Notes: a model not told the origin generated them from the sequence alone. A stretch of DNA of 64,000 nt from Limnomonas spitsbergensis (GCA_037349105.1 JAYJMM010000116.1:4712001-4776000), one strand, 5' to 3'. Positions 1-12,700 are shown, numbered from the stretch's first letter. Translations and numbers: made by a program.

Positions 1-260
1 TTAATATTAGCGCGCAGCTATGTCCGCGCACCCCAATAATTATTTAATTAAAAGGCGTTTTACGGTACTTGAGGCAACGCCCCCAGCAATGCCGGTTCCC
101 AACCCTTCACCTTCCTCTATAGCTGCACGTTAACCCACATTGCCAACTCGCCCCCAGTCTCCTAACGTCCCTCACACTAGCTGAAAGAGTGTCCACTGAA
201 AACATGGTCCCCACACTATGGTCCCCACACTCACCGCGACCACCCACTGCTTACCCACAG

Positions 261-480
261 GTGTGGGGGCACTGGTGGCGGGTCACGGGTGCACACAGAC
301 TGGCGGATCAGGCGGGGGATGCAGAGATGGTCTTTGGAACGGCTACCAGTGTGTGCAAGGGCTAACCTGCCTCCAGCAGAGTTCTTTTTGGTGGGCTTGC
401 TCGATGACACCTCCGCCGCCGCCACCTCTAAATAGGCCGCCCAAGCCACCTCCTCCTAATCCACCCTTAGATAACCAAGG
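261..480 (+). CDS. Possible exon: CBM1-like cysteine-rich module plus polyproline linker
   Basis: In the frame read from an AG acceptor at 259-260 the translation has five cysteines spaced as in a small carbohydrate-binding module. The core reads C-RDGLWNGYQ-C-VQGLT-C-LQQSSFWWA-C, with the aromatic pair just before the last Cys that cellulose-binding CBM1 modules use to stack on sugar. A proline-rich stretch (PPPPPP, PKPPPPNPP) follows, typical of linkers in algal extracellular proteins. Likely role (inference): anchoring a secreted protein to wall polysaccharide. No catalytic domain, start codon or 3' boundary could be fixed, and the frame degenerates into a repeat after about 480. A lone exon or a decayed gene is possible. 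Confidence 0.4.
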
Positions 481-527
481 GTTGGCAGCAGCCAGGCTAC
501 CAGGCAACCGTGAAACCAGGCAGCTAT

Positions 528-745
528 GGAACCTTGCAACCATGCAGCCTAGCAACCATACAGGTATGCAACCATGCAAATAGGCAGCCTTGAAGCCACA
601 CATCCCTTCAATCATGCAGCCATGCAACTGTACAGCCATGCAATTATACAGCCATGTGGCCATGCAACCATACAGTCATGCAACCAAACAACCGTGCATC
701 CATGCAACCATACAGCCATGCAACCAAGCAGCCATGCTGCCATGG
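528..745 (+). repeat. Degenerate ATGCAACCATACAGCC-type minisatellite
   Basis: Short units of the form (C)ATGCAACCATACAGC recur with variation across the interval. Short ORFs on both strands read through it because of base composition (Met-Gln-Pro-Cys-Asn-His types); I do not regard them as genes. Confidence 0.7.
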
Positions 746-1109
746 TATCCTATCAAGGAAGTTAACTCGCTGCTGGGGTTTCAAATAGCTGCCAAGTGCG
801 TTCATGAGCAAATTGTTTGGCTAGGATCAATCCTCAAGCCCTCCCACCTTCCAGTGCCGTAACCATGCAGTCTCAAACCCCTTGCCACCTGCAGCATGCA
901 CCGCCTCGTCATCACAAGCTGCCTACTGGATCGACCCCGATTCTCCGGCCTCAGCATGCAGACTATGCCTTAAGAATGGGCCGTGCAGGTGTGTTCAGCA
1001 TAGCTAGCGGCCACGTTGCTCCAACAGGGCCTGCAAGTCGTTCTGTGGCATACGTACGCATCCAGTATTATGTCACACAAGCTTGACACAAGCGTCGTGT
1101 GTGCATGTA

Positions 1110-1142
<33 letters not shown>

Positions 1143-2007
1143 AAGAGAGTACATTTGTGTGTGTCTGTGTTGTGTGTGTGTTTTGTATTACTTCTTTGAT
1201 CTTCGCTGCTGTTGATCCTCTGCACTGTGCAGCGACAACCGCGGGACCATGACTGAAATGGTGCGATGCTGTGACGGCTTCATTGCGAGCCGCTGCCTAA
1301 ATATCCTGTTAGATGTCATTCCGTAATAATCATCATCATCAGCAGCAGCAGACATTTTGTCAGGCTGCCATTTGAGCTGCCCCCCAATCTGCAAACCTCC
1401 TACTCCTTTAATATGTGCGGCTCTATTTCAGTATTCACAGGGCAGGGTAAAAACCTCGCAAAACCAGGGAAATTCATATCGTATACCTGGAGAGCCCGTT
1501 TCCTGCCTCCAGGAGTGTCCCATTTGATCCTACTTGCCGCATCAGTGGTTCACTATGGAAGTTAGTTTGTGTCAGTGCACAATCTTAAATATGGGTTACT
1601 GGGTTACCTTGGACATGAACTTGACTTAAGGCTGGGGGCTGGGGGACAAGGTTCGGCAGCTTTATGCAGAGGGTCCGTGTTGAGCATCCCTATGGCAAGG
1701 ACCTCTCAAAAAAAAAAAAAAAAAGCTATACCACGTGATGGGCGTGATAGCGAAGGAAACAGCGCAGCCTGGGCTGAAGCAGGACCTCTCAGGTGCATCA
1801 GAGGCTGCCAGTGTGTGATCCTGCTGCTGAGCCTAGTCTAGGGTTGAGGATGTTTGGTTGAGAAGTTTCACACCTGCACTGCCCATGACACAACCAGATG
1901 TGCACACGTGCAAGGGTAACTGTCAGGGTTTAGGCTAGGGTTCATGGTCAAGGCAAAGGTAAATGATTTAAGCTTCAGATTTAATTTTTCACCTGCCTCT
2001 TTTCCAG
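746..2007. other. No gene seen; microsatellites and a poly(A) run
   Basis: A (GT)n run at 1111-1130 passes directly into (GA)n. There is a CATCAT/CAGCAG patch near 1330-1350 and a 17-base A run at 1708-1724. The A run could be the tail of a retroposed copy, but no upstream coding remnant was recognised. Confidence 0.5.
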
Positions 2008-2088
2008 GAACTTGTTTTCTCCGATGAGTTCTCCAAGCCAGGTCGCAAGTATGCTCCCAAGGACAAAGATAAACGCTGGATGGCCATG
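2008..2088 (+). CDS. Exon of a SKN1/KRE6-family (GH16-like) beta-glucan synthesis protein
   Basis: An 81-nt phase-0 exon lies between a TTTCCAG acceptor and a GTAAGA donor. It translates to a 27-residue segment that starts ELVFSDEF, continues with a PGRKY motif and ends RWMAM. The LVFSDEF..GR..(10-14 residues)..W.A pattern is the N-terminal signature of the SKN1/KRE6 family (Pfam SKN1), membrane-associated proteins needed for beta-1,6-glucan synthesis in fungi and also present in algae. The expected next exon, with the catalytic GH16-like core, was not found downstream, so this is a fragment, a pseudogene, or a gene with very divergent later exons. The donor end is tandemly duplicated: a 23-bp copy follows at about 2092-2115. 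Confidence 0.45.
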
Positions 2089-3221
2089 GTAAGATAAACG
2101 TTGGATGGCCATGGTCATTGTGAATCAGCTCTTCTTTAATTACTTGCAAGTTCATACTTCTGTCCAACATGGGTTGCCACGGAGAGTTATGTACCAAGCT
2201 GTCTGGCTGGCTTTCAGAAGTACGGTAGGGGTCGTGAATGTAACTTTTCCCAGCCTTTTCCCCTCAACGTCAGATGTATCTTTCAGGGCTGGGGGATCTG
2301 CCACTTGGACGGGTGAGAGCTCTGAAAAAACAAAAAGGGTGGTGCTTCAGGGCCAGGCTCATGTTTATTTGATGAAGAAAATTCCGGCAAGGGCCTGTTG
2401 ACCTCAGCAGTGTCGATGCTGGTGCCGCTGGTGCAGCTTTTATCTGATTGTAGCCCACACATTTTAATTGCCTCACCACAGACAGGATTTTTATGTACTG
2501 CCCCTGATATGTAATATCCCTCTTGCACTGTTGCTGGTCACCTAGTGTACTGCCCCGTATGGGGCGCCCATTATTTCGTTTGGGAGTCAAAGAAGGACCA
2601 AGACTAAAATTATGACCGCCAAATGGTCACATGATCCAGTGAACCCTGCCTCTTACACCCTGAACCCGAGATGGGTCTACAGCAGAGTGTGTGTGGCGTT
2701 GAGGATAGCGGGGTTGGTAAGAAGGCAGGAATGCTGACAACAGGAGGCACATGGCCCTGAGGAGTCATACTGCCACCCCAGGGCTGAGCCGGGCTGCAGC
2801 CTTGAGAGGGAAAGGAATCTGGGCATGAATACAGAGACACGTTTCTGAAAGGAGCAATGGTAGACGTGGCTACTTGGCTATCTCTAGGCATAATTCTGGG
2901 TAGACATAGGTAGAGGGACATGGCTAGGGGGAGACAAAGACAGCGTGTGAAGTTCCGTGTGGAGTTCCGTTGCCGCTGCCTCCCCCCACCCCACTGGACG
3001 CTGCCTATACTGCTCCAGTTCACGAAGGTCTGCAACATGTTGTACACGTGTACGTGTCATCTCAGATTCAGCGCGTGCAGGAGGGGTCCTTCAGCAGTAT
3101 GTCTGGCTGCCCGGCTCCCCATACGTCCTCAAAGGTGGAAGCCCAGCACTCAGTCCTCCCCAAAGGTCACACTTGATGTGCACACTAGAATGACGCTGAC
3201 GTGTTCCTCCTCCTCTTGCAG
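2089..3221. other. Intron or intergenic sequence, no gene assigned
   Basis: Short ORFs overlap on both strands without recognisable domains. The segment lies between the SKN1-like exon and the next candidate exon and may be one long intron. Confidence 0.35.
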
Positions 3222-3787
3222 CCGCCAGATGCCTGCAGCAATCAGGTCATCAAGGTGGGTGTTGCGTTGATGATCAGCACCCAGGAGGCGTCCTTGCACG
3301 GCAATGGCACGGTGGCAGCGGCGATGGAGTACTTTCAGGAGAAGCTAGCGAGCAGCCTGGGGCCCGGCGCCTGCTTGAGCACTGGAGCAGCTGCATCCAT
3401 GGTCAAGGTGAACACGGAATAAAAACAAAACAACCGGTGAACTTACCGTAATGAATCGAAAGAAGTGAGTGGATCAAAATAAGTGAATGAATCAAAATAA
3501 ACTCTTGAGACATGGAGGAAGGAAGCCACACTTCCAGCCATAGCGCCGTGCAGGCTGCCGTGGACAGATGAATCGATTTGGGGGTGAAATCGGAGCCTAC
3601 CGAGCCAGCCCCTGCCCAGCTAGCCTTATTCACCTGATGTAATTTGCATATAATGCGCTACTTCTAGGCCCACACCCACTCATGTGTGTGCCCTTCCCAG
3701 GTTAACGAGGTCGTCATTGGTGGCAGGCGGCGGCAGGCCCTGGTGACAACGGACCAGTGTCTGAGCATGGTCACTTCAAACCTCAGG
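3222..3787 (+). CDS. Two candidate exons of an unidentified gene
   Basis: Exon one (3222-3407, 186 nt) follows a CTCTTGCAG acceptor and ends at AAG|GTGAAC. Exon two (3701-3787, 87 nt) follows CTTCCCAG and ends at a GTATTG donor. Both are phase 0 and open in the same concatenated frame. The first encodes a Cys-containing segment around a VIKVGVALMIS strand and a small helix (MEYFQEKLASSLG). The second has VNEVVIGGRRRQALVTT. The alternating beta-strand and helix look suggests a small globular extracellular domain, but I do not recognise the family. It may belong to the same transcript as the exon at 2008. Confidence 0.35.
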
Positions 3788-3837
3788 GTATTGCCAAGCT
3801 TGGTGAGCAAAACGCACGGCCTTGGTGGAACTTTTGT

Positions 3838-3970
3838 GTGCTTTGGTTATATTTGTGTGCTTTGCTTATTATTTGTGTGCTTTGGTTACTGTTTGTGTGC
3901 TTTGGTTATATTTGTGTGCTTTGCTTATTATTTGGGTGCTTTGGTTACTGTTTGTGTGCTTTGGTTGTTT
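3838..3970 (+). repeat. About 20-bp tandem repeat (TTTGTGTGCTTTGGTTA)
   Basis: About seven copies of a 19-20-bp unit alternate between TTGGTTA and TTGCTTA variants. They sit in the intron-like sequence downstream of the exon ending at 3787. All three + frames are open here only because of the repeat. Confidence 0.8.
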
Positions 3971-4615
3971 TTCCCTGATGCCTACCTGGTCAGCTCTATC
4001 TTAGTGGGGCTGATTGTTATCTACCCTGGTACTCCCATTCTATCAATGGATCCATCATGGGATCTGCCATTGGATCTGTAAGGGAGGGGCCGTTGTATGC
4101 CTAAAATGCTTTGCATGAGGACTGGAAAGCAATGGCCAAGCAGGTTAAGCAGTTTATAGACTGGCTTTCTGGGACTGGAGGTAGTGTGTTACTCCCATGT
4201 TTATTTAATCATTTTTTGATAGCATCAGCTACACTTCGCCACAACCCAGCCTACGGCAAGCAAGGCTTAGTACAGAAATCCCTTTTGCTTGGGGCTACTG
4301 GCTGGAAGCTGACAAGCTTAGGTCCCCATCCGCCCAGTGGTGGCTGCCTGGCCCTCCCCCGAACGTGGTCCGCTGACTAGTGCGCACAATGATAAACTCC
4401 GGTCACTCCTCGGGCAAGCACATCTCCAGGCATCCACCCTCAGTATACACACTGCCACACTGGTGACCTGGCTGTATGTACTGTGCAAAAAATATATCCA
4501 GATATTTGATGTTTCTGGATGGGCTCTTGCTGGCTCCTTAAGACTTTGACAGTTGTGTGGGCATGCGTATGCCCGAGCTCTCTGGTTCCATACCCTCCTG
4601 GATTCATGCTCCCAG

Positions 4616-4736
4616 TATAGTAATCAGCGGCGAGATTGACAAGTCGGGGAAAGATCCTCACGGCGACACGCTGAATTTGCTTTCTCCTGCTGGCCATGTC
4701 GCGGCGTGTCCTACGCAGGATGTTGACACGATCAAG
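4616..4736 (+). CDS. Possible exon of the same unidentified gene
   Basis: An open segment runs from a CTCCCAG acceptor to an AAG|GTGAGG donor. It encodes a hydrophilic stretch containing DKSGKDPHGD and AACPTQDVDTIK. No family was recognised. The phase does not match the exon ending at 3787, so at least one further exon would be needed between them. Confidence 0.25.
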
Positions 4737-5844
4737 GTGAGGGTTGTCTGCAAGGGCACCAGGAGTGCCCCCGTTAACCCTGGTGGGCAATCCAGCTCAC
4801 TCTCCAGCGAGCGTAAGAGCGCATCCGGCAAGTCTGACGACCACAGCCCTCGCAGCGACAGCGGACTGCTCTCCAGTGAGCCCCCAGGATGTGTCAGTAG
4901 TGGCCCGGGAGGCTTGCCTGGGAGGTGGGCAAGCAGCCCAGGCACCGCCCCTGCTGCCCGGGCGGGCATCAGCCCCGCTTACCCGCATCGCGCCCACCAG
5001 GGGCAGGAGGGACGGTGACCGTCCGAGCACCTCTCTCAACAGCAAGCCACCGCTGTCCCAGTCAGCATTCCGAGACGTGTCTCCAGAGCCGTCGCTGCTG
5101 CCTGTGCCGCACGCTCACAGCCGGGCCTACGGCGAAGCTCGGTCGGGAAGCGTCTCCGTCCCAGTGCCACAGAGGCCGTCGCGGGTGGGCGGGTTGGTGT
5201 CACGGGATGGCGACACATCGGTGCGGTTTGCCATGCAGGTCCAGAGCTGCTTGCCCCTCACCGCGCGGAGCCCAGTCCTCTCAAACTTAAGCCATCAAGT
5301 GCCTGTCAAGAGCAGCAGCCAGCAAGAGATGGTGGAGGCAGATGGGTGTGCGGACGATGTTGCGCCTCTCGTCCAACCCATGGGGAGTGTGTCTTACAGA
5401 TCACTGGGTCTGCAAGCAACAACTCCAGGGGAGGCTTCTGCATCTCAGCTCGGCAGCCTACGCCACAGTGCGAGCAGGAGAAGCAATGCCATGGCGCCAG
5501 CTCAGCCTAGGGGACGCATCATCTTGGGACGGCCGCACCGAGGGATCGCAGCTGCGTCCGCTCTCTGCAAACGGAGAGGTACGTGAAACTCCCTTCATGT
5601 CATTGGACGACAGGGGTAGGCTGGAGGGCGCCCCACAGAGGCAGCAGGCGACGGGGAATTATTCCCTGAAGCGGCTGGCAAGGGTGATGGGCGGCACCAG
5701 CCAGCAGTTTGGTGCTGCACCAGGAGCGGGGCTCCAGCGAAGCCACGATGAAGGCAGGCAGCAGCAGGATCAGGAGCGTGCTGGGGTAGGCATCCGAAGA
5801 GGACGCCTGCCGCATCATCGACCTTCTGGCTGATCGGACTGAGC
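4737..5844. other. GC-rich region with overlapping Ser/Pro/Arg-rich ORFs
   Basis: Two + frames are open for several hundred bases (4744-5586 and 5342-5833) and overlap each other. Both translations are low complexity with no recognisable domain, and the minus strand is also open in places. This is either a GC-rich exon whose frame I cannot decide or non-coding DNA. Confidence 0.3.
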
Positions 5845-6075
5845 GGTGGCGAGTGCAGCTGTGAGTGCAGGTACATCACAGCTTACGGCCAGGAGCCCTG
5901 GTGTAGCTGTGATTGCAGGTACATCGCCGCTGGTACAGCTGGTAGGCCCTGGTACAGCTGGTGAGTGCAGTTGTGATTGCAGGTACATCGCGGCTGGTAC
6001 AGCTGGTAGGCCCTGGTACAGCTGGTGAGTGCAGTTGTGAGTGCAGGTACATCACGGCCAGGAGCCCTGCTGCAG
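5845..6075 (+). repeat. Tandem repeat of about 70-76 bp (GTGAGTGCAGGTACATC...)
   Basis: About three imperfect copies share GTGAGTGCAG, GGTACATC, GGTACAGCTGGTAGGCCC and GGTACAGCTG blocks. Each copy contains a GTGAGT and a CAG, so it superficially looks like repeated splice sites. Confidence 0.7.
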
Positions 6076-6100
6076 CAAGCCCTGCTGCTTGGGTCCACAG

Positions 6101-6220
6101 GTGGTGTACCGCCAGGTGTTGTACCGCCAGGTATTGTACCGCCAGGTGTTGTACCGCCAGGTGTTGTACCGCCAGGTGTTGTACCGCCAGGTGCTGTACT
6201 GACAGGTGCTGTACCGCTGG
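6101..6220 (+). repeat. 15-bp minisatellite, 8 copies (GTGTTGTACCGCCAG)
   Basis: Eight contiguous 15-mers with few substitutions run without interruption. One frame would encode a GVVPP pentapeptide repeat. The unit length is a multiple of three, so all frames stay open, which is not evidence for coding. Confidence 0.85.
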
Positions 6221-9200
6221 CTTTGCCGGGTGCTGTCCCCCACGCGCCTTAGCCATCCTTCGTTGCTGGTAACAGCAGGGGATGAGAGCAATCAGCCTGG
6301 GTGCAGTTTAGCTTGTCGGTGAGGTGGACGTGTCACCTCGGCAATAATGCTGCTGGAGCGAGTGCATCTGGGTGGACTGATGAATTGGACATGCATGACA
6401 CAAGGATATGTGTGGCAGCCTCGTGGCTCCAGAAGTAGGCGCCCACCCCATATGGGGCGATGAAGCTCTGTACGGGGATGTCTTGTTACACGGCTCTCAT
6501 CGGCTCACTAAGCATATTTTTATGAATTCTGTTTTTCGTTGCTCCATTGGTGTGCACCCCATGGACTGTGACCCATGGACTGTGAAATTCCAAACTTGGA
6601 AAAGCAAGGTTTTCGAATTTCTCTTCTGTTAGCTGTTAAGCCTGAGGCTCCATACAGCACAGCCTGACAAGTCATGCCATGGCTGTATGCGATGTTGCAT
6701 TCGTGTCTCCAGCTCCACGTCTTATTTCCTGTTTTGCTGTCAAATACTAGGATTCCACACTGTGATCAATGTATGATACTTTTAGGTCTCTGCGCTGACT
6801 ATGCTGCACCAGCGATGGACTATGTTGGTCTGTTTCAGGTATGCACTGCATCAAATGCATGAAAAAGACCCAAGGCATCTGTTGGTGTCACAATAAGTTG
6901 ATTATTGTTTGCGGTTGGCAAGTTGCAAGGGTCAGACATTTCAGCTTTTGGCAAGTTTTGTGCATGGCAGACAGGCACTCCGTGAATTTGACCTGGGCAT
7001 GCGGGATTCAAATTGGTATGTGTCCCCAACTTAAATCCACCGGTTTTGTGTACAAAATAATGCGAGTTTTTCAGGAACAAAGGCTGTGGCCCTGTATCGT
7101 CCTGCCTTGTTATCCTGTGAGCACTGGAAGTGAACATGGACTGGGGTGGCAAGAAGGGAAAGCTATTTCATTGACCTCCGTCCAACCAAGATGCATGCCT
7201 TATTGCATCCATGTGAGCCCTTGTTGGTTGCGTGTCTTTCCTGTTTCTACTGTCCTATTCGTAGCTGATGTCGGGGGCCCCAGGCAATCTGGCTGTTCTA
7301 TCTGTGCGTGCATTGTCGGCCCCGAGCTGCGCTGTTCACCTAACCCGCACGCCCCTAGGGGGGCGTAGTTTCTTGCCTTTTCTTCTGTGCGTGCACGTGA
7401 CAGGTTTTGTGAAGTCAAACGAAAAAGCTTGAGCCAGGATTACTAGCTTAGGTTGTGTTTGCCCTGTTCACGGTGTCGCTTTCTGTTGAGAGGACCTGTG
7501 TGTAGCTCAGGCCTCATGGCTACTAGCTATGCCTGTGAGTGAGGTCCATGCCGTATTTGCCGTGTTTGCCGGTGAGGTCCATGCCGTGTATGCCGTGTTG
7601 TACCGTCCTATAGCTGTGCCTGTGAGTGGGGTCCGTGCCATGTTGTGAACCGTATGCCCTTACAACTTCCTAGCGTCGAGGTAGCTCCTCCTTTAGCTTC
7701 CTGTCTGGCTCTTGTCTCCTTATGGAGGTTATCTCGTTTTCGATTTTGATTTACGTGTTTGCGGCCGCTGGTGGGGAGGTAAATGGTGGCTGAGCGTGCT
7801 TGAGCACCCCCAGTGGGGTGCTGAGGTGGTGTAGCACTGTAAATGCTTTGTTAAGCTAATCATAAATATTTTCAAGAGTCCTTGCGGTTGTGTTAGCCCA
7901 AATAGTTTGTGTGTGTTTCCTATTTCTGCTCGTCTTCTTTCGGCCCACGATAAAAGCCATGAGGGCACGGCACCCAGTTTGTTTTCATTGTATCTGGGCA
8001 ACAGCTGTTTACAGGTTGGGCCACCAGCCACCCAGCCTCACTTTTAGGGATGTCCAACTATAAAGCAATAGTTGGTTGCCAGTTCACCAGACTGTCTATC
8101 TGAAAGCTCGTGACTCAGGAGCCTGAAGCATCATCAAGACATCAACGAGCCTGATATTACGCATCTGAATGGAGCCCAACATTAGCCTAACTACGTCATC
8201 AAGTTTTTGGTCGATAGATTCTTGACATCAGATCGTATTCAGGTGCCTCTGGTTGTGCGCAATCTACTTGTGTATAAAAGCGAGAGATTGGGGACCTGCA
8301 GGGTTGTTGGGGTGTCAGTTTCATGACAACAAATGGATAAATATGGCTAACATGCGTAGCAACTTAAACATCAGTCATTGAAGCTTATTCTTCACTAACC
8401 CTGCTTGACAAGTTTCACAGCTTTCACGTTAGGCTTAAATTAACCCGTGACTTTTACGCACCACAGTTTGTACCTCGGGCTTCAAGCTCCAGAAGCTAGC
8501 CACAGCAGGCAGCCCAGACTGCCAGTGGGGGCATGTCAATGACATAACACCTCAGTGGGGGCATGCGCCTCAACTCTCAGTGATTCCATCCACAGGCTGC
8601 TAGATCAAGCTAGATCAGTCAGATACGGAGCAACAGCAAGAATGATATTTGGATTGCTTGAATTTAAACAGGATGTCTCCTTCACATCATGCGACAAGGA
8701 GAGAGTAAACACCTGAACCCCACATGCTCTTCGTCAGGAATGGCCAAAACAGGCTTGGTTCATGCGTGGTTCGTCATTGGATATCTCGAAGGGCCATGGA
8801 TTCCTGACTGAACTCAGAACAGACTCAGCATTCAGAGGAGTATTGACTTAAATATAAACAGATTATGCCAAGGGACAACAAGCCTAGACTACAAAATACT
8901 GATCCAACAGTTTGCAAAAACAGCCTTTGTCTAGCCACAACTTTCTAGCACGGCTTATTTCACGAGATCATCATCAGGTCTCCATGATCTGTTATGTTAC
9001 CTAACTTCAGGGACTCCTGCAAAATACCCAAGACAGAGGGGTCCACACTCAAGCTCGATCTGAGCTCAATCACGAGAACATGCTCTGTATGACCTGTCTA
9101 ACACAGGCACACAGCCATGCCCAGACAGCCATGCCCAGGCATTGCCTAAGGAAACATGAATAACTAACCTGCAAATCCTTGTATAACAGCACACAAGTAA

Positions 9201-9708
9201 AAATGCTAGGCCTCTCAGTCCATGCAAGATTGCATGTTTGTTCTTTATGGATGGTTGCTGCCCAGTACCGCATCTGCTTTGCGGATTTAGGTTTGCACTC
9301 GTAGTATTGCATTTCTCAGTGTCTACAGCATGTATACCTTCATGAGTCATCCCAACAACAGGCCCCTCCAGGGATTGCCTCTGAATTTGTGATTAGTTGC
9401 AATGTACGGCGAGCTGCCCTTAAAAGGGCATGCCGGCATCGGTAGCGCTGTGATACGTCATCAATTATCGGCGCATCAAACAAACATATCTGTAAGCTAA
9501 TTCCGGGCAGCTTCAAAAGTTTGTCTTCAAATAAAATATTGGTTCTCAGGACGATCTAAAACAAGGTTGCCACCCAACTCGCAGATTTCAAAATCTTCAT
9601 TTGCGATACTTCCCGCAGGTGAGTTGTCACTCGTTAAATCCGTCGCCCTCTCGCCTCTCATCACAGAATAACCGGCAATTCATCCTCAATGAATCCAGCA
9701 AGATCGCA
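6221..9708. other. 3.5 kb without a recognisable gene
   Basis: I see only short overlapping ORFs in this stretch. Near 8535-8575 a 14-base motif (GACATAACACCTCA) occurs twice and resembles the start of the dispersed motif found at 20, 33.9 and 35.3 kb. A TATAAAA box lies at 8273. The end of the interval, immediately before the ATG at 9709, should contain the promoter and 5' UTR of the Ala/Gln-repeat gene. Confidence 0.4.
8273..8279 (+). promoter_or_regulatory. TATA-box-like sequence
   Basis: TATAAAA occurs in an otherwise unremarkable context. The next supported + strand start codon is 1.4 kb downstream, so a link to the gene at 9709 would need a long leader or an upstream non-coding exon. 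This is weak evidence. Confidence 0.15.
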
Positions 9709-12700
9709 ATGTCCATCATAACCGTTGTTTCTGTTGGATGCTTGCTCCTCCTCTCGAGCCAAGCGGCAGGTGAGTACTGAGTACCCTGCTTCGAGATCTC
9801 ATATCCTCATGCACCACAAGGATGACGGATCCAGTAACATTCCCACCGATTATGATCAACATATGCACAAAAGCAGAGGCACGCAGGCTATTTGAATCAT
9901 CAGGAGGGAAAGCAGAAGCATTTGCTTCTGCCATCGCACAGGCAAAGGGATTTGGAGCCTCAGCCACTGCCCAGGTCAGATCCACAGCTGAATACTGTTT
10001 GACTGTTCACAGCTCTTACAGTAGTTTCCAAATAAAAGTCCTGGTCAGAACCCAGATCTGAGCACATCAATAAAAACCAAGCATCCATGACAACCCTCTT
10101 CCTAGAAATAAAAAGAAGCCAGGAGCCCACTTGTTGAACACTTAAACTTGCTTCCTGATGTAGATCTGATGCAACATGCCTGCACAGCATCACTTTTTAA
10201 ATTATATCACTCTGTAAAGCAGAGATGTTATGCGATACTTCATTATACCTTAAGATCCTGATACGACCAGGTATTGAATGTCACTAGATAGATCATGCCG
10301 CATGCTACCTGCGGTGCCAAATCCTGGCTCTGTGTTAAAAAACGTTTCTGCTGCTCCATTCAGGCCCTTGCTCAGGCTATCAGCAGCAGTGGTGGAGACG
10401 CCACAGCTACTGCTTCTGCCATTGCCCAGGCATATACCGAAGTAAGTCAACCTTCCACACATGCAAATTGGAAGTGTAAAATAGCTGTGCTGCTATTCCC
10501 CACATCATACCCGCATTGGGTAAACACCACAGACGTAAATTTATAAAATTCTATGCAACTTATTGAGGTCAGTGGCATCCCAAGACGCTAAAATGTATGG
10601 AACACATTTTTCTTGCTCAGAGCCCTGACAACACTACGGAGGTGCTCGCTCAAGCCCTGGCCCAGGCTGAAGCCAGTGGAGACGCGTCAGCTGCTGCGCA
10701 GGCTATTGCTCAGGCTTGTGCCAAAGTGAGCCCTTCAGGCCTGTTCTTTGGATTTCGTTATTTGGGCCAGCACCAAGAGTTCTAGCAGTTCATGTCCCTC
10801 ACGCTGCTGTTGTATGTATCTGCACAGGGAGGCGCAGCTTCAAAAGCCATGAGTTCTGCCCTGGCTAGCGCGGTGGCTACTGGTGGCTGTGGATCTGTTG
10901 TCCAGGCAAGTGCCAACAAATTGGAAATGTTATGGCATTTCAGACCCTGTCACACTGGTCTCAATTAATGGATACTCTGTATTGGATTGGACCCAATCAG
11001 CCTGAGTGCAAATACACACTTCATGATGTCCATAACTTATGTTGGTACACTTACTGTTTGCAATGCATCTTCCGTTCAGGCCCTCGCCCAAGCTCAGGCG
11101 ATCTCCGAGAGCTCCGGCGCTGCCCAGGCCCAGGCCTTTGCCCTAGCCATTGCCCAAGCCAGTGGAGTGGGAGCATGCCTAATTGAAAGCTCTCCAGTTT
11201 CATCTCCTTCCCCCGAAGGCAGTGGTGGTATTGAAAGTAGGGCAACCCTTGATTGTTCTATGAAGCCAGAATACTGCACCAGTAATTTTGATTGAACTTA
11301 AACATTCCCCATTTCTTGAACTTTGCAGGCGTGTCATCCCCTGAGCCATCTACCACCCCACCGGATGTCTCAGTTAAAACGAATGAGCCTCCCACCCCCA
11401 TTTCCTCCCCGGTCCCTTCTCCTGTCCCCTCTCCAGTCCCCTCTCCCCTCCCCTCCCCGATCCCCTCCCCCATCGCCTCCCCCGTCCCCTCTCCTGTCCC
11501 CTCTCCCATCCCCTCTCCCGTCCCCTCTCCCGTCCCCTCTCCCGTCCCCTCTCCCGTCCCTTACCCCGTTCCCTCTGCCATCCCTTCTCCTGTTCCTCCT
11601 CCCGTCTACTCTCCCGTCCCCTCCCCGGTCCCCTCTCCCAGCTACCCTACAGTCCCGGCGCCCTCACCCGCACCAGTTTATGGTTCAGCAACAGCTACTG
11701 CGACAGCCATTGCGACGGCTATGTCGTCAGGAAACGCTAATGCTGCTGCTCGAGCCATTGCATCTGCGTCTGCACAAGGCGGTGAGCATCTTCAGTACAT
11801 ATATATATATATATATCAACCAGGCTTACCGATAATCATGTTTGATGTTGAGATATTTTTCGCTTTCATAGTTAACGTCAGGGGTTCACGGCGAGCGTCC
11901 ACCAAAAACATGTTCATGGATGTCTGTTGGACACTTTGCTGCAGGTGGTAGTGCCGCTGCTGAGGCCGTTGCCTTGGCTCTAGCCCAAGCCCAGGTGAAC
12001 TTTCATTGATACATTATTGTCTTATTTGCAGGGATTGTTATAATGGCATAAGAATAGCCATTTGGAATCGACCGCAAGTCGATTGCTTTGCCTGACTTCA
12101 TATGCGTATGCGCTTGCCTGATGTGCCGAAAGGTTCTCCGCTGTTAGCCATTTGCATTGCCCTGATTGCACTTCTTGCCTGCAGGGCTCTGGCAGCGCTT
12201 CCACTCTTGCCCAAGCCCTGGCTCAGGCTGTTTCTACTGGCGGCAATGCCACTGCTATGGCAGTCGCGCAGGTGACTCATCTACTTGCCAAGTAGCCCAA
12301 CCGTAAATAAATATCAGCCAAAAGATTCGTTACCTCACGTTCATCAGTATACCATATTAGTATATTACTAATATTAGACCTAGTAGCTTTATAATTGTTG
12401 CACAACCCCACTTTGTTCTGTCTTCAAGACAGATTTGGCCTGGGAGATTCCCCACTTCACAAGAACTTGACACTCTTACCACGTCTCAATTTCATTGGAT
12501 CAGGGTCTTGCCAAGTCAGTCGGCAGTGGTAATGCCACAGCTGCAGCTCAGGCCATAGCTCAAGCATCTGCGTCAGGCGGTGCTTCTTCCTCAGCCATCG
12601 CTGAGGCCTTGGCATCGGCAATCACCGAGGGAGGAGACACGGCAAACGCTATCGCTCAGGCGACTGCCCAAGCCTATGCAACTGTGCGTGTCGTTCTTCT

